Part shown: one piece after another, positions 1-8,474 of the stretch
Numbering within the stretch: position 1 is the first letter of the stretch
Layout of the letters: each line of letters opens with the position of its first letter
Assembly (NCBI RefSeq): GCF_029054785.1
Contig: NZ_JAIDEN010000045.1
Span: forward strand, 1 to 25,494
Length of the DNA stretch: 25,494 nucleotides
Origin: Duncaniella sp.
Lineage (GTDB): Bacteria; Bacteroidota; Bacteroidia; Bacteroidales; Muribaculaceae
Reading direction: 5' to 3'
Notes under the pieces: generated by a model
Told to the model about the DNA's origin: nothing
The model's input: only the letters and a program-made list of their open reading frames with translations
Database searches by the model: none
Position numbers and translations under genes: made by a program

Positions 1-83
1 AGGAGCATAGCGAGCTATGCGACTGACGAATTTCAACAATTTAGCAAAAGAGACACCAAGGCTAAGGTAACTTAAAAGTTACT
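1..83 (-). repeat. Partial copy of a dispersed palindromic repeat, cut by the window edge
   Basis: This stretch aligns, on the opposite strand, with the interior of the inverted-repeat element at 8205-8366. Shared blocks are GGAGCATAG-type at 2-10, CAACAATTTA at 34-43 (reverse complement at 8255-8264) and AGACACCA at 51-58 (ATACACCA as the reverse complement near 8239-8246). It contains a hairpin GCATAG-CGAG-CTATGC near 4-20 and a palindrome GTAACTT-AA-AAGTTAC at 67-82. The left part lies outside the window, so its full length is unknown. No coding region is visible in it. Confidence 0.6.
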
Positions 84-86
84 CTA

Positions 87-106
87 AGAGGGTGTTTCAT
101 AACAAC
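87..106 (+). repeat. Repeat-terminus-like motif upstream of the ABC permease
   Basis: AGAGGGTGTTTCATAACAAC resembles the ends of the element at 8205-8366 (AGAGGTCGTTTAAAAACAA). It lies 24 bases before the permease start codon at 131. Its orientation is opposite to that expected if it simply closed the repeat at 1-83, so it may be the end of another copy or a separate solo terminus. Confidence 0.4.
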
Positions 107-130
107 ATCTAACATCGAAAAAATACAATC

Positions 131-1441
131 ATGTCAAAAATAGGTATCGTCATTGAACGCGAGTACATGGAGCGCGTCAAGAAAAAAAGTTTCATCATCA
201 CCACACTGCTGATGCCCGTACTGATGCTTGTGCTCATGGCTCTTCCGGCTCTGATCATGAGCTATATCGACTCATCGGCGACTATGGTGGCAGTCATTGA
301 CAACAGCCGGGAGATACTGCCTGAACTCAGAAACTCGGAAGATCTTCGGTTCTGCCCGGCAACAGACGCTACCGTCGACTCCGCTCTGACCCGCGAAGGC
401 ATTGATGCGGTATTGGTCATTCCGGCCAACATCATCGAGAATCCACGCGCCGGTCTGAAATATTATGCCAACGGCCCATCTTCGGTCGGCACGGAGACCG
501 GTATAACCGAACGCATCAACACGATCATCGAAACAAAACGCCTGAAAGCCTACAACATCGAAAATCTTGACGAAATACTCAGCAGCGTCAAAAGCGATGT
601 CAGCCTGACAACAATCCGCGCCGACAAGGACAGCGAGGAAAGCAACTCGTCAATGTTCAGCTATGGCATCGGTATAGCCATGACCTTCATTCTCTATATG
701 TTCCTGCTGATCTACGGGCAGATGGTGATGACTTCCATCATCGAGGAAAAAGGGAACCGAGTGCTTGAAGTCGTAGTTTCGTCAGTGAAACCCGTACAGC
801 TGATGATGGGCAAGATCATTGGCGTCGCACTTGTCGCCGTGACCCAGATCGTGATCTGGGGAGTGTTACTGTCTGCTATGTCGGCCTTTGTCCTTCCGGC
901 TCTTGTTCCGGCCGATGCGATGGCAGACGTAGCAGCTGTCCAGAGCGGCAACTTCGATCAGATCAGCGACAGCTCATCCATCGAAATGATCCAGGCAATC
1001 GGAATGCTCGGCAATGTCAGTCATATCCTGACTCTCATCGCACTGATGACAATCTTCCTGATCTTCGGTTTCCTGCTCTATTCGTCGATTTTCGCGGCTG
1101 TCGGATCGGCAGTCGACAACATTCAGGATGCAAGTCAGCTGACTTCACTCGCAGTCTTCCCGATTATCTTCGGGCTGATTTTCGCAATGGTCGCGGCAGC
1201 AGATCCGATGGGAAGCGTGGCATTCTGGATGTCCATGTTCCCTCTGACATCGCCGATGGTGATGGTAGCCCGCATCCCATTCGGGATCCCAGGCTGGGAA
1301 ATAGCCCTCTCGCTCGCACTTCTGGCCGCCGGCTTCCTGGCAATGGTGTGGCTTGCAGGAAAAATATATCGTGTCGGCATTTTCATGTATGGCAAAAAAC
1401 CATCGCTGAAAGAACTCTTCAGATGGATACAATACAAGTAA
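131..1441 (+). CDS. ABC-2 type transporter permease (NatB-like)
   Basis: This 436-residue membrane protein has the layout of the NatB/ABC-2 permeases that export ions, drugs or other small molecules. One N-terminal membrane segment (about residues 20-45) follows a short cytoplasmic start with the family-typical EREYMERVKKKSF stretch. A periplasmic domain of about 130 residues comes next, then a cluster of five hydrophobic segments from about residue 180 to 420. The cytoplasmic loop IIEEKGNRVLEVVVSSVKP after the second segment is characteristic of the family and contacts the ATPase. The protein has no ATPase domain, so the partner ATP-binding subunit must be encoded elsewhere, probably just upstream of the window. 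The substrate cannot be told from sequence. A palindromic repeat lies directly upstream and another repeat-like end follows the stop codon. Confidence 0.88.
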   Translation: MSKIGIVIEREYMERVKKKSFIITTLLMPVLMLVLMALPALIMSYIDSSATMVAVIDNSREILPELRNSEDLRFCPATDATVDSALTREGIDAVLVIPANIIENPRAGLKYYANGPSSVGTETGITERINTIIETKRLKAYNIENLDEILSSVKSDVSLTTIRADKDSEESNSSMFSYGIGIAMTFILYMFLLIYGQMVMTSIIEEKGNRVLEVVVSSVKPVQLMMGKIIGVALVAVTQIVIWGVLLSAMSAFVLPALVPADAMADVAAVQSGNFDQISDSSSIEMIQAIGMLGNVSHILTLIALMTIFLIFGFLLYSSIFAAVGSAVDNIQDASQLTSLAVFPIIFGLIFAMVAAADPMGSVAFWMSMFPLTSPMVMVARIPFGIPGWEIALSLALLAAGFLAMVWLAGKIYRVGIFMYGKKPSLKELFRWIQYK

Positions 1442-1466
1442 TCTTCAAAAAGTTACGGCTATTTTA

Positions 1467-1481
1467 AGAGGTTGTTTAAAC
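1467..1481 (+). repeat. Solo repeat-terminus-like motif between two genes
   Basis: AGAGGTTGTTTAAAC matches the terminal sequence AGAGGTCGTTTAAAA of the element at 8205-8366 at nearly every position. It lies between the permease stop and the next gene, in the same orientation as the motif at 87-106, so similar motifs flank the permease gene. No partner inverted copy is visible nearby. Confidence 0.4.
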
Positions 1482-1529
1482 TTTTGACACGTTCGCTTGT
1501 CTAAATTATATCACAATATCTCTCACACT

Positions 1530-2555
1530 ATGAACATCAAACGAATTTTCATATTCTTAGCCGGTACTTTTGCCGCAGCCGGAGTGGTGTCAGCCCAGTC
1601 ATATTTCGACGATGACATCTACTACAACCCCGCAAAGGCAAGCAAACCGGCCCAGAAAGCAAACACAAAGAAAAACAACCGGACCGCTGTGGTTGTCTAT
1701 GACTATCCTTCAGCGGACAATTATACAGGCAACGGCACCCGTTCAATCAGTGTCGATGACTACAACCGTCGCGGCATTTTCGCCACAGACTCTCTGTCCG
1801 CCGACACAACGGCTACTGATTTCGAATATACCCGCAGAATCGAGCAATTCTACAATCCTCAGATTGTCAGCGGATCCGGAGACCAGGAGCTTGCCAATAT
1901 CTACTATATGGAACCGGACCAGGTAAACATCTATGTCAATACACCTTCGGCCTACTGGGGCTATGACTACTTCTATCCCTACAATGCCTGGACCTCTCCA
2001 TACTGGTACAACAACTACTGGCGTTGGAACTCGGCATGGTACTGGGGAACATGGTATGATCCCTACTGGGCATGGGGACCTGCCTGGAACTATCCGGGAT
2101 GGGGATACCCCTGTTGGGGGCACCATAATTGGGCTTGTGGTCCCGGATGGGGCTGGGGAGGTCCGGTCTATACCGGTCCGCGCCGCGCACCCAATCTGCT
2201 TGCCGGCCGTCACCCCGGTGTCAGCAACAACAGCCGTCCAAGCAACAGCCGCCCGAACAGATATGGCAACAGCCGCCCGAACGTTAGCAGCAACCGCTAT
2301 CCCGCTGTGACCAACAGCCGTCCGAATGTAACGACAAACCGACGTCCGAACAGCAACTCGACCACCAACCGTCCGACAACAAATCAGCGACCGAACAATA
2401 GCAATCACAACAACAATTATAACAACTACAATCCAAACAGCATCGGCGGACGCTATGGCACCGGCAGCTACGGCTCCGGTGGCGGCTTCGGCGGCAGCCG
2501 TGGAAGCGGTATGGGTTCCGGCGGCAGTTCACGTGGTGGACGAGGACGTCATTAA
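1530..2555 (+). CDS. Secreted low-complexity protein rich in Trp/Tyr, Asn-Arg-Pro and Gly
   Basis: I do not recognise a functional family. The ATG at 1530 is preferred over an in-frame TTG at 1497 because it puts a clean signal peptide at the N-terminus (MNIKRIFIFLAGTFAAAGVVSAQ, cleavage probably after SAQ near residue 23, given in words because the motif is long). The 341-residue protein then has three biased zones. A 71-residue stretch (about 142-212) holds 16 Trp and 13 Tyr. Next comes an Asn/Arg/Pro/Ser zone (about 220-305) with repeated NSRPN-type units. The C-terminus is Gly/Ser/Arg rich and ends GGRGRH. Such composition suggests an exported, envelope-associated or surface protein rather than an enzyme. 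It precedes a FadL-like outer-membrane protein by 31 bases, so the two are probably co-transcribed. Confidence 0.75.
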   Translation: MNIKRIFIFLAGTFAAAGVVSAQSYFDDDIYYNPAKASKPAQKANTKKNNRTAVVVYDYPSADNYTGNGTRSISVDDYNRRGIFATDSLSADTTATDFEYTRRIEQFYNPQIVSGSGDQELANIYYMEPDQVNIYVNTPSAYWGYDYFYPYNAWTSPYWYNNYWRWNSAWYWGTWYDPYWAWGPAWNYPGWGYPCWGHHNWACGPGWGWGGPVYTGPRRAPNLLAGRHPGVSNNSRPSNSRPNRYGNSRPNVSSNRYPAVTNSRPNVTTNRRPNSNSTTNRPTTNQRPNNSNHNNNYNNYNPNSIGGRYGTGSYGSGGGFGGSRGSGMGSGGSSRGGRGRH

Positions 2556-2586
2556 TCTACAATAACACACTCACAAACTTCAGCTT

Positions 2587-4287
2587 ATGAACAAGAAATT
2601 ATTGGCAGGGATGCTGGTAGCTCTTCCGTCAGCAATGATGGGTCAGACGGCAATTGACGCGTTTTCAATCTCGCAAAGCGATATGCGAGGCACTGCCCGC
2701 TTTATGTCTATGGGTGGAGCGTTCACCGCTCTTGGCGGCGACATCTCCACTCTCAATCAGAATCCCGGCGGTATCGGTGTCTACCGCAGCAGTGATATAA
2801 GCGCCTCTCTTGATATCAATTTCAAGAGCGGAAAATTCAACGCCGGCGCCGGTTCAAACAGTTGGAACCATACCGATGTGGCCTGCAACAACTTCGGTTA
2901 TATCGGTACAGTCAACCTGGGTTCCAGTTCCGTTATGCCCTTTTTCAACTGGGGCGTAAGCTACTCGCGCGTGGCCTCTTTTGACCGCCGTTTCCGCGGA
3001 ACGTTCGGAAGCATCGACACTTCTCTGAGCAACTTCGTCGCTGACAACACAAACAGAACGTTTCTCAACAACGGCGGTATACCGCCACAGCAGATGCAGT
3101 TTGTCCAGGGAAGCGATTACAATCCCTACTGGGACGATTATAACGGAAATCCCTATGCTCCCTGGCTCAGCACACTGATGTACACAGCCGGTGTCATCAA
3201 TCCGATAAGCGCCAACAGTTCGACCTATACCGGCCTCTATGACTATCAGAACTCATCAGCGGTAGCCGATATCGAAGTTGAAGAGAAAGGCCACGTTGAC
3301 GAATATGCCATCGACTTCGGCGGCAACATTTCCGACGTTGTTTTCTGGGGCATCGGATTCGGCATCACAGATGTCGATTTCCGTTCTCGCTCATATTATT
3401 CGGAAAGCATCAACAACGCTTTGGTTCCCGCATCGGCCTATGACGGCGGTACGGTCACCGGAACAGCCGACTATACTCTTGCCAATTATAAACATATCTA
3501 TGGCAGCGGTTTCAATTTCAAGGCCGGTCTGATCATCAAGCCCGTGAATGAATTCCGTCTCGGTATTGCCGTTCATACTCCGACCTACTACAATCTGTCG
3601 TATGAAGGCAGCGGCCAGGTAGGATATTATTACGATTCCCCGGAATACAACAAACCGGTTTCAGGAACAGCAGTGACAGATGATCAGTATATGCGTGAAT
3701 TCGACTGGAGATGCCGAACTCCGTGGAGACTCATGGTCGGAGCGGCAGGTGTGATCGGCGGACGTGCGATCATCAGCGCCGACTATGAATACCGCGCAAG
3801 CAATGACATCAAGGTTCAGGACTATGACGGAAACAATTACAGCGATGTAAACGGTGACATCAAGAACTATTACCAGGCAAGCAACATTCTGCGACTCGGC
3901 CTGGAATACCGAGTGACCCCGCAGGTTAGTCTCCGTGCCGGCTACTCGTATGAATCCTCACCCGTGACAACCACTGCCATGGACGGTTATACCTCCAAGG
4001 GCCAGGCTATCGACGCCAACTATGTCTATACTTCCGGACCGGATGACACCGAAACCCAGCCGTCATACTCGTTTGACAAATCGACTCAATATGTCACCTG
4101 CGGTATCGGCTACCGCTACAAGAACGTATATGCCGATCTTGCCTATGTACACCGTCACCGCTCAAGCAAGTTCAACGCATTTTCCAACTACAATGAGTTT
4201 GGAACAGACTATTATGTCCCTGCACCGACCGGCAAGGTCTCTGACGACAACAACTCGCTTGTGCTCACCGTCGGAGTGCGTTTCTAA
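2587..4287 (+). CDS. OmpP1/FadL-like outer membrane beta-barrel protein
   Basis: The 566-residue product has a signal peptide (cleavage probably near MMGQ, residue 20) and then a region like the N-terminus of the OmpP1/FadL/TodX transport family. That region includes GTARFMSMGGAFTALGGD and the conserved NPGGIG turn at residues 59-64 (NPAG in FadL). The rest shows alternating polar and aromatic residues typical of outer-membrane beta strands, ending in a strand LVLTVGVRF with a terminal Phe. Bacteroidota homologues are often labelled 'hemin receptor', but FadL-type barrels pass hydrophobic molecules such as fatty acids; the substrate here is unknown. It lies between the Trp/Tyr-rich secreted protein (31-base gap) and the helicase (33-base gap), a spacing that suggests one operon. 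Confidence 0.82.
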   Translation: MNKKLLAGMLVALPSAMMGQTAIDAFSISQSDMRGTARFMSMGGAFTALGGDISTLNQNPGGIGVYRSSDISASLDINFKSGKFNAGAGSNSWNHTDVACNNFGYIGTVNLGSSSVMPFFNWGVSYSRVASFDRRFRGTFGSIDTSLSNFVADNTNRTFLNNGGIPPQQMQFVQGSDYNPYWDDYNGNPYAPWLSTLMYTAGVINPISANSSTYTGLYDYQNSSAVADIEVEEKGHVDEYAIDFGGNISDVVFWGIGFGITDVDFRSRSYYSESINNALVPASAYDGGTVTGTADYTLANYKHIYGSGFNFKAGLIIKPVNEFRLGIAVHTPTYYNLSYEGSGQVGYYYDSPEYNKPVSGTAVTDDQYMREFDWRCRTPWRLMVGAAGVIGGRAIISADYEYRASNDIKVQDYDGNNYSDVNGDIKNYYQASNILRLGLEYRVTPQVSLRAGYSYESSPVTTTAMDGYTSKGQAIDANYVYTSGPDDTETQPSYSFDKSTQYVTCGIGYRYKNVYADLAYVHRHRSSKFNAFSNYNEFGTDYYVPAPTGKVSDDNNSLVLTVGVRF

Positions 4288-4320
4288 CCCGTATTTCATC
4301 TAACTGCATAACAAGACCAA

Positions 4321-6375
4321 ATGGCCAAAAAGAGTTCGCGACCGGCAAGACGCAAAGTCGCGGATCAGAATGAAAACATAGACCTCGACAATCCCGAATT
4401 CATCAAAGCCTGGGAGTTGTTGCAGCATACAAAACACTCGATTTTCCTGACCGGCAAAGCCGGGACGGGAAAATCGACTTTTCTGCGGTATATCACAGCG
4501 CATACCCGCAAGAAATATGTGGTGCTTGCGCCGACAGGAATAGCAGCAGTCAACGTCGGCGGCGTTACGCTCCATTCGTTTTTCAGAATTCCGTTCAAAC
4601 CGATTGTTCCCGGCGATCCGGATTTCGCTCCTAACAGGAGCAAGGATAGTATGAAATATCCCGGTAGTCTCGGCAAACTTATACGCGAGGTTGATCTTAT
4701 CATCATCGACGAGATCTCGATGGTCAGAGCCGACATCATTGACTTTGTCGACCTGCTGCTGAAAACCTATTCCGGAAATCAGCGAGAACCGTTCGGAGGA
4801 AAACAGCTGCTGTTTGTCGGCGATGTTTTTCAGCTCGAACCCGTGCTGACAGGCGACATGCGCGACATCCTGCGCAAATTCTACCGCGATGCGTTTTTCT
4901 TTTCGGCCCACGCATTTGACCGGATCCATCTTGTCCCCATCGAACTTCGCAAAATCTACCGCCAGAGTCAGGGAGAATTCGTAGAACTGCTTGACCGCAT
5001 CCGCATGGGATCAGCAACGGCTGAAGATCTTGCCCGGCTCAATTCCCGCTGCTGCGCCCCTACCCTGCCCGACAGCTGCGACGAAGGCAGACCGACAATG
5101 ACTCTTGCCGCACGTCGCGACATGGTTGACCACATCAACGAATCCCGGCTGGATGCCATCGAGAAACCGGCATTCACATTTATCGGTGAGATCAAAGGCG
5201 ATTTCCCGGAAAACTCCCTGCCGACTGACCTCGAACTGTCGCTGAAAGAGGGCGCACAGGTTGTATTCATCAAAAACTCGCCTGACAAATTCTGGGTCAA
5301 CGGCACCATCGGCACTGTAACCTCCCTGACGCAGGACTTGCTTGAAGTGCGCCTTGAAAACGGAGAAGTCCATGAGGTAGAGCCTGAAAAATGGTCGAAC
5401 ATCAAGTACACATTCAACGCCAAGACCAATAAAATCGACGAAACGGAACTCGGCAGCTTCGTACAGTATCCCGTGAAACTCGCCTGGGCGCTCACAATCC
5501 ACAAAAGCCAGGGGCTTACGTTCAACAATGTCATCATCGACATAGGGCGCGGGGCTTTTACGGGCGGACAGACCTATGTGGCCCTCTCGCGCTGCCGCAG
5601 CTTCGAGGGACTGACACTGCGGTCAACAGTAGCCGACAGAGACATTTTCGTCAATCCGGCCATCATAAATTTCAGCCGCTCGTTCAACGATCCGATCCTC
5701 ATTGACGAAGCCTTGCGTAAAGCCCATGCAGAGGAATGTTACGAAAATGCCCTCGCCAAGGCAGACGAAGGTGATTTCAGCGAGGCTTTTGACCTGTTCA
5801 CCGAAGGCCTGAGGTCAAAAAGCATTCTTGACAACAGAAGCGCCATGCGGCTTGCGCGCCGCAAACTCTCGGTCATCGGCAAACTAAAAGCGCGTATTGC
5901 GGAACTCGAAGCAGACATAGCTGCCGACAGAGAGCGCTTCCGCGACATGGCAATGGAATACACTTCGCTTGGCGATGACTGTCGCATCGACGAAATGCCT
6001 CTACCGGCAATCGCCAACTATGACAAGGCTTTGGCGCTTCTTCCGGACCACATTCCGGCTCTTTACGGACGCGCCCTCGCGGCAATGACTCTTGAGGACC
6101 ACAGGAAAGCACTTGAGGACCTGAACTGCGTCATCAGACTCGATCCGACCAATTTCGATGCCATTCTGCGCATGGCGATGGCCTACTACAATATCGACGA
6201 CGTCCACAACGCCCTGGACCGTTGCCTTGTCGCACTGTCACTGAGTGAGACCTCTGATTATCCGCGTCCTGCCCTCTATAATCTCCACTCGCTTTTAGCT
6301 GACATCTATGAGACTGCCGGCGACAAATCGTCGGCACACCACCACAGCGAAATTGCAAAACGTCTGCGGAGATGA
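4321..6375 (+). CDS. Pif1/RecD-like superfamily 1 helicase with C-terminal TPR region
   Basis: This 684-residue protein starts with an SF1B helicase core. Walker A is GKAGTGKS (residues 45-52), followed by APTGIAAVNVGGVTLHSFF (motif Ia region), Walker B DEIS (130-133), and a motif-III-like GDVFQLEPV. WALTIHKSQGLTFNNV precedes motif VI YVALSRCRS with Arg424. These match Pif1/RecD2-type DNA helicases that move 5' to 3'. The C-terminal 230 residues are different: predicted helices with TPR-like units (for example ALAKADEGDFSEAFDLF and NYDKALALLPDHIPALYGRA), probably for protein contacts. Its role could be replication-fork, G-quadruplex or recombination repair, but this is inferred from the family only. 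It is the last gene before a strong bidirectional terminator and follows the FadL-like gene by 33 bases. Confidence 0.87.
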   Translation: MAKKSSRPARRKVADQNENIDLDNPEFIKAWELLQHTKHSIFLTGKAGTGKSTFLRYITAHTRKKYVVLAPTGIAAVNVGGVTLHSFFRIPFKPIVPGDPDFAPNRSKDSMKYPGSLGKLIREVDLIIIDEISMVRADIIDFVDLLLKTYSGNQREPFGGKQLLFVGDVFQLEPVLTGDMRDILRKFYRDAFFFSAHAFDRIHLVPIELRKIYRQSQGEFVELLDRIRMGSATAEDLARLNSRCCAPTLPDSCDEGRPTMTLAARRDMVDHINESRLDAIEKPAFTFIGEIKGDFPENSLPTDLELSLKEGAQVVFIKNSPDKFWVNGTIGTVTSLTQDLLEVRLENGEVHEVEPEKWSNIKYTFNAKTNKIDETELGSFVQYPVKLAWALTIHKSQGLTFNNVIIDIGRGAFTGGQTYVALSRCRSFEGLTLRSTVADRDIFVNPAIINFSRSFNDPILIDEALRKAHAEECYENALAKADEGDFSEAFDLFTEGLRSKSILDNRSAMRLARRKLSVIGKLKARIAELEADIAADRERFRDMAMEYTSLGDDCRIDEMPLPAIANYDKALALLPDHIPALYGRALAAMTLEDHRKALEDLNCVIRLDPTNFDAILRMAMAYYNIDDVHNALDRCLVALSLSETSDYPRPALYNLHSLLADIYETAGDKSSAHHHSEIAKRLRR

Positions 6376-6410
6376 CCCCTGCCTGACATCAACGCGAATG
6401 GCGGCGATAC

Positions 6411-6469
6411 AAGAAAACGGACAGAGCCGGAAGTTGATTGATCTGACTTCCGGCTCTGTCCGTTTTCTT
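6411..6469. terminator. Bidirectional intrinsic terminator between convergent genes
   Basis: Two perfectly complementary 24-base arms (6411-6434 and 6446-6469) surround an 11-base loop. The arms carry a GC-rich middle (GGACAGAGCCGG) and an A-rich outer end, AAGAAAACG, which becomes TTTTCTT on the other side. It lies between the helicase stop (6375) and the ABC-F stop (6495, minus strand). Both transcription directions therefore meet a stem ending in a U-rich tract. Confidence 0.93.
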
Positions 6470-6494
6470 ATTTATTTTAAGGTGTAAGCTCTAC

Positions 6495-8117
6495 TCAAGC
6501 TTTCTGAGGATAGAGTTTTTCGCGGGCAGCGAGCACCTTTTCATCAGTGATATAGTCATCGTAATCCATCATCTTGTCGATTGTTCCGCCGGGGGTCAGC
6601 TCAATGATACGGTTGCAGACGGTCTGGATAAACTCGTGGTCATGGCTTGACAGAAGCAGATTGCCCTTGAATGCCTGGAGCGTATTGTTGAACGCCTGGA
6701 TTGATTCAAGGTCAAGGTGGTTTGTCGGAGAATCAAGTACCAGAGTGTTGGCATCGGTCATCATCATGCGGGCGATCATGCATCGCATCTTCTCACCACC
6801 GGAAAGAACAGAAGCCTTTTTGAGCACCTCCTCGCCGGAGAAAAGCATCTTGCCGAGGAAACCTTTGAGGTAGATCTCCGAACTGTCATTTGAGAACTGC
6901 GAAAGCCAGTCGACAAGATTCAGATCACAATTGAAGAAGGCAGAATTGTCAAGCGGCAGATAAGCAGTGGTGATTGTCTGTCCCCATTCAAAAGTACCCT
7001 CGTCAGCCTTGCGGTTGCCGGTGATGATCTCGAACAGCGCAGTCATCGCACGAGGATCATGGCTGAGGAATGCGATCTTGTCGCCCTTCTCAACCTGGAA
7101 ATTGACATCCTTGAAGAGAATTTCGCCATCGACTGAAGCAGTAAGACCTTTGACTTCAAGAATCTTGTTGCCAGGTTCGCGGTTGGGCGTAAAGATGATT
7201 CCGGGATAGCGGCGTGAAGAAGGCTGGATCTCCTCGACATTGAGTTTTTCAAGCATCTTCTTGCGCGAAGTTGTCTGTTTGGATTTGGCGACATTGGCGC
7301 TGAAGCGCTGGATGAATTCGAGAAGTTCTTTGCGTTTCTCTTCAGCTTTCTTATTGGCCTGCTGCTGCTGACGCAATGCAAGCTGTGATGACTCATACCA
7401 GAAGCTGTAATTACCGGCGAAGAGAGTCAGCTTGTTATAGTCGATATCGAGAGTGTGGGTGCAGACCGAGTCAAGGAAGTGACGGTCGTGGCTGACCACA
7501 AGCACTGTGTTTTCAAACTTCGACAGATAGTCTTCGAGCCATGCCACGGTGTCAAGGTCAAGGTCATTGGTAGGTTCGTCCAGCAGGAGGTTGTCCGGAT
7601 TGCCGAAAAGAGCCTTGGCAAGAAGCACACGCACTTTTTCATTACCGCTCATGTCGCGCATGAGAGTGTAGTGCTTGTCTTCCTTTATACCGAGACCGCT
7701 GAGAAGAGCGGCAGCATCACTTTCGGCGTTCCAGCCTTCGAGTTCCGCAAACTTTTCTTCCAGTTCGGAAGCGCGAATACCGTCGGCATCCGAGAAATCT
7801 TCCTTGGCATAGAGGGCATCTTTTTCCTGCATGATGTCCCAGAGCACAGTGTGGCCGCGGAGAACGGTTTCCATGACCGTGCAGTCGTCAAACTTGAAGT
7901 GGTCCTGCTCCAGAACGCTCATGCGCTCGCCGGGACCTTGGCTTACAGTGCCGTGGGTTGGCGAAAGCTGATCGCTGAGTATGCGCATAAGAGTGGACTT
8001 GCCAGCTCCGTTAGCGCCGATTATACCATAGCAGTTGCCGGGTGTAAACTTGAGATTCACATCCTGGAAAAGCACTCGTTTGCCAAATTGGATTCCTAAA
8101 TTATTAACAGCTATCAT
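6495..8117 (-). CDS. ABC-F family ATPase, YbiT-type, with one degenerate ATP site
   Basis: This is a soluble 540-residue protein with two ABC domains and no membrane segments. It belongs to the ABC-F family that acts on ribosomes and most resembles E. coli YbiT in order and length. Domain 1 has Walker A GANGAGKST (34-42), Walker B LLLDEPTND with Glu181 and switch His210. A charged helical linker (about 240-300, the P-site tRNA interaction motif region) follows. Domain 2 has signature LSGGE (438-442) and switch His492. Domain 2 has no Walker A (LSHDPRAMT at 351-359), its Walker B reads LDSPTNHLD with Ser463 in place of the catalytic Glu, and the domain 1 signature reads MSGNE (156-160). One composite site is thus intact and the other degraded. 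I recall Bacteroidota homologues with similar changes, so this is probably lineage-wide. It is transcribed convergently to the helicase gene. Confidence 0.92.
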   Translation of the reverse strand: MIAVNNLGIQFGKRVLFQDVNLKFTPGNCYGIIGANGAGKSTLMRILSDQLSPTHGTVSQGPGERMSVLEQDHFKFDDCTVMETVLRGHTVLWDIMQEKDALYAKEDFSDADGIRASELEEKFAELEGWNAESDAAALLSGLGIKEDKHYTLMRDMSGNEKVRVLLAKALFGNPDNLLLDEPTNDLDLDTVAWLEDYLSKFENTVLVVSHDRHFLDSVCTHTLDIDYNKLTLFAGNYSFWYESSQLALRQQQQANKKAEEKRKELLEFIQRFSANVAKSKQTTSRKKMLEKLNVEEIQPSSRRYPGIIFTPNREPGNKILEVKGLTASVDGEILFKDVNFQVEKGDKIAFLSHDPRAMTALFEIITGNRKADEGTFEWGQTITTAYLPLDNSAFFNCDLNLVDWLSQFSNDSSEIYLKGFLGKMLFSGEEVLKKASVLSGGEKMRCMIARMMMTDANTLVLDSPTNHLDLESIQAFNNTLQAFKGNLLLSSHDHEFIQTVCNRIIELTPGGTIDKMMDYDDYITDEKVLAAREKLYPQKA

Positions 8118-8173
8118 CTAAGTTTCTTCTAAAAAATAACTCTTCGAAAATTTTGTTTTCGTTTTTCGGGGTG

Positions 8174-8181
8174 CAAAGTTA
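8174..8181 (-). promoter_or_regulatory. Candidate promoter -7 box for the ABC-F gene
   Basis: On the minus strand the sequence reads TAACTTTG, a full match to the Bacteroidota -7 consensus TAnnTTTG, followed by a C. It is 57 bases before the start codon. The expected -33 TTTG about 20 bases further upstream is not seen; that position coincides with the edge of the inverted-repeat element at 8205. Confidence 0.55.
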
Positions 8182-8204
8182 CGAATTTTTATCCACATAA
8201 ACTA

Positions 8205-8366
8205 AGAGGTCGTTTAAAAACAAGAGTTAAAATCTGAGTGGTGTATCTTTTAGATAAATTGTTGTAAATGAGAAAGGAGCATAGCGAACTATACTCCTTC
8301 AATTCAGAACCATATCCACCTCAATACTTTCGCTCAGATTTTAACTATTGTTATTAAACGACCTCT
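8205..8366. repeat. MITE-like inverted-repeat element in a divergent intergenic region
   Basis: Terminal arms of 34 bases (8205-8238 and 8333-8366) are inverted copies with only two mismatches. Each begins AGAGGTCGTTTA at the outer end. The 94-base interior encodes no protein and holds an imperfect hairpin GGAGCATAG-CGAA-CTATACTCC (8276-8297). The interior also matches the sequence at the window start on the opposite strand, so this is a repeat family. It is 162 bases long in all, with no clear target-site duplication. The remaining bases of the gap 8118-8537 hold the two candidate -7 boxes listed separately. Confidence 0.8.
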
Positions 8367-8474
8367 AATGATTTTCCAATCGGTATGTGGAATTACGTTT
8401 CTGAACGGGCAGTAATTTACTGATTGATGGCAGACAGCCTCACAAAGTTTTTACCTACTTTCAGTTTTTATCTT

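Noticed and set aside
1743..2408. Open frame of 221 codons on the minus strand
   Set aside because: It is antisense to the low-complexity secreted protein, and its Val/Arg/Thr repeats are a by-product of that gene's repeated codons.
7455..8099. Open frame of 214 codons on the plus strand
   Set aside because: It is antisense to the ABC-F gene and has no domain signature.
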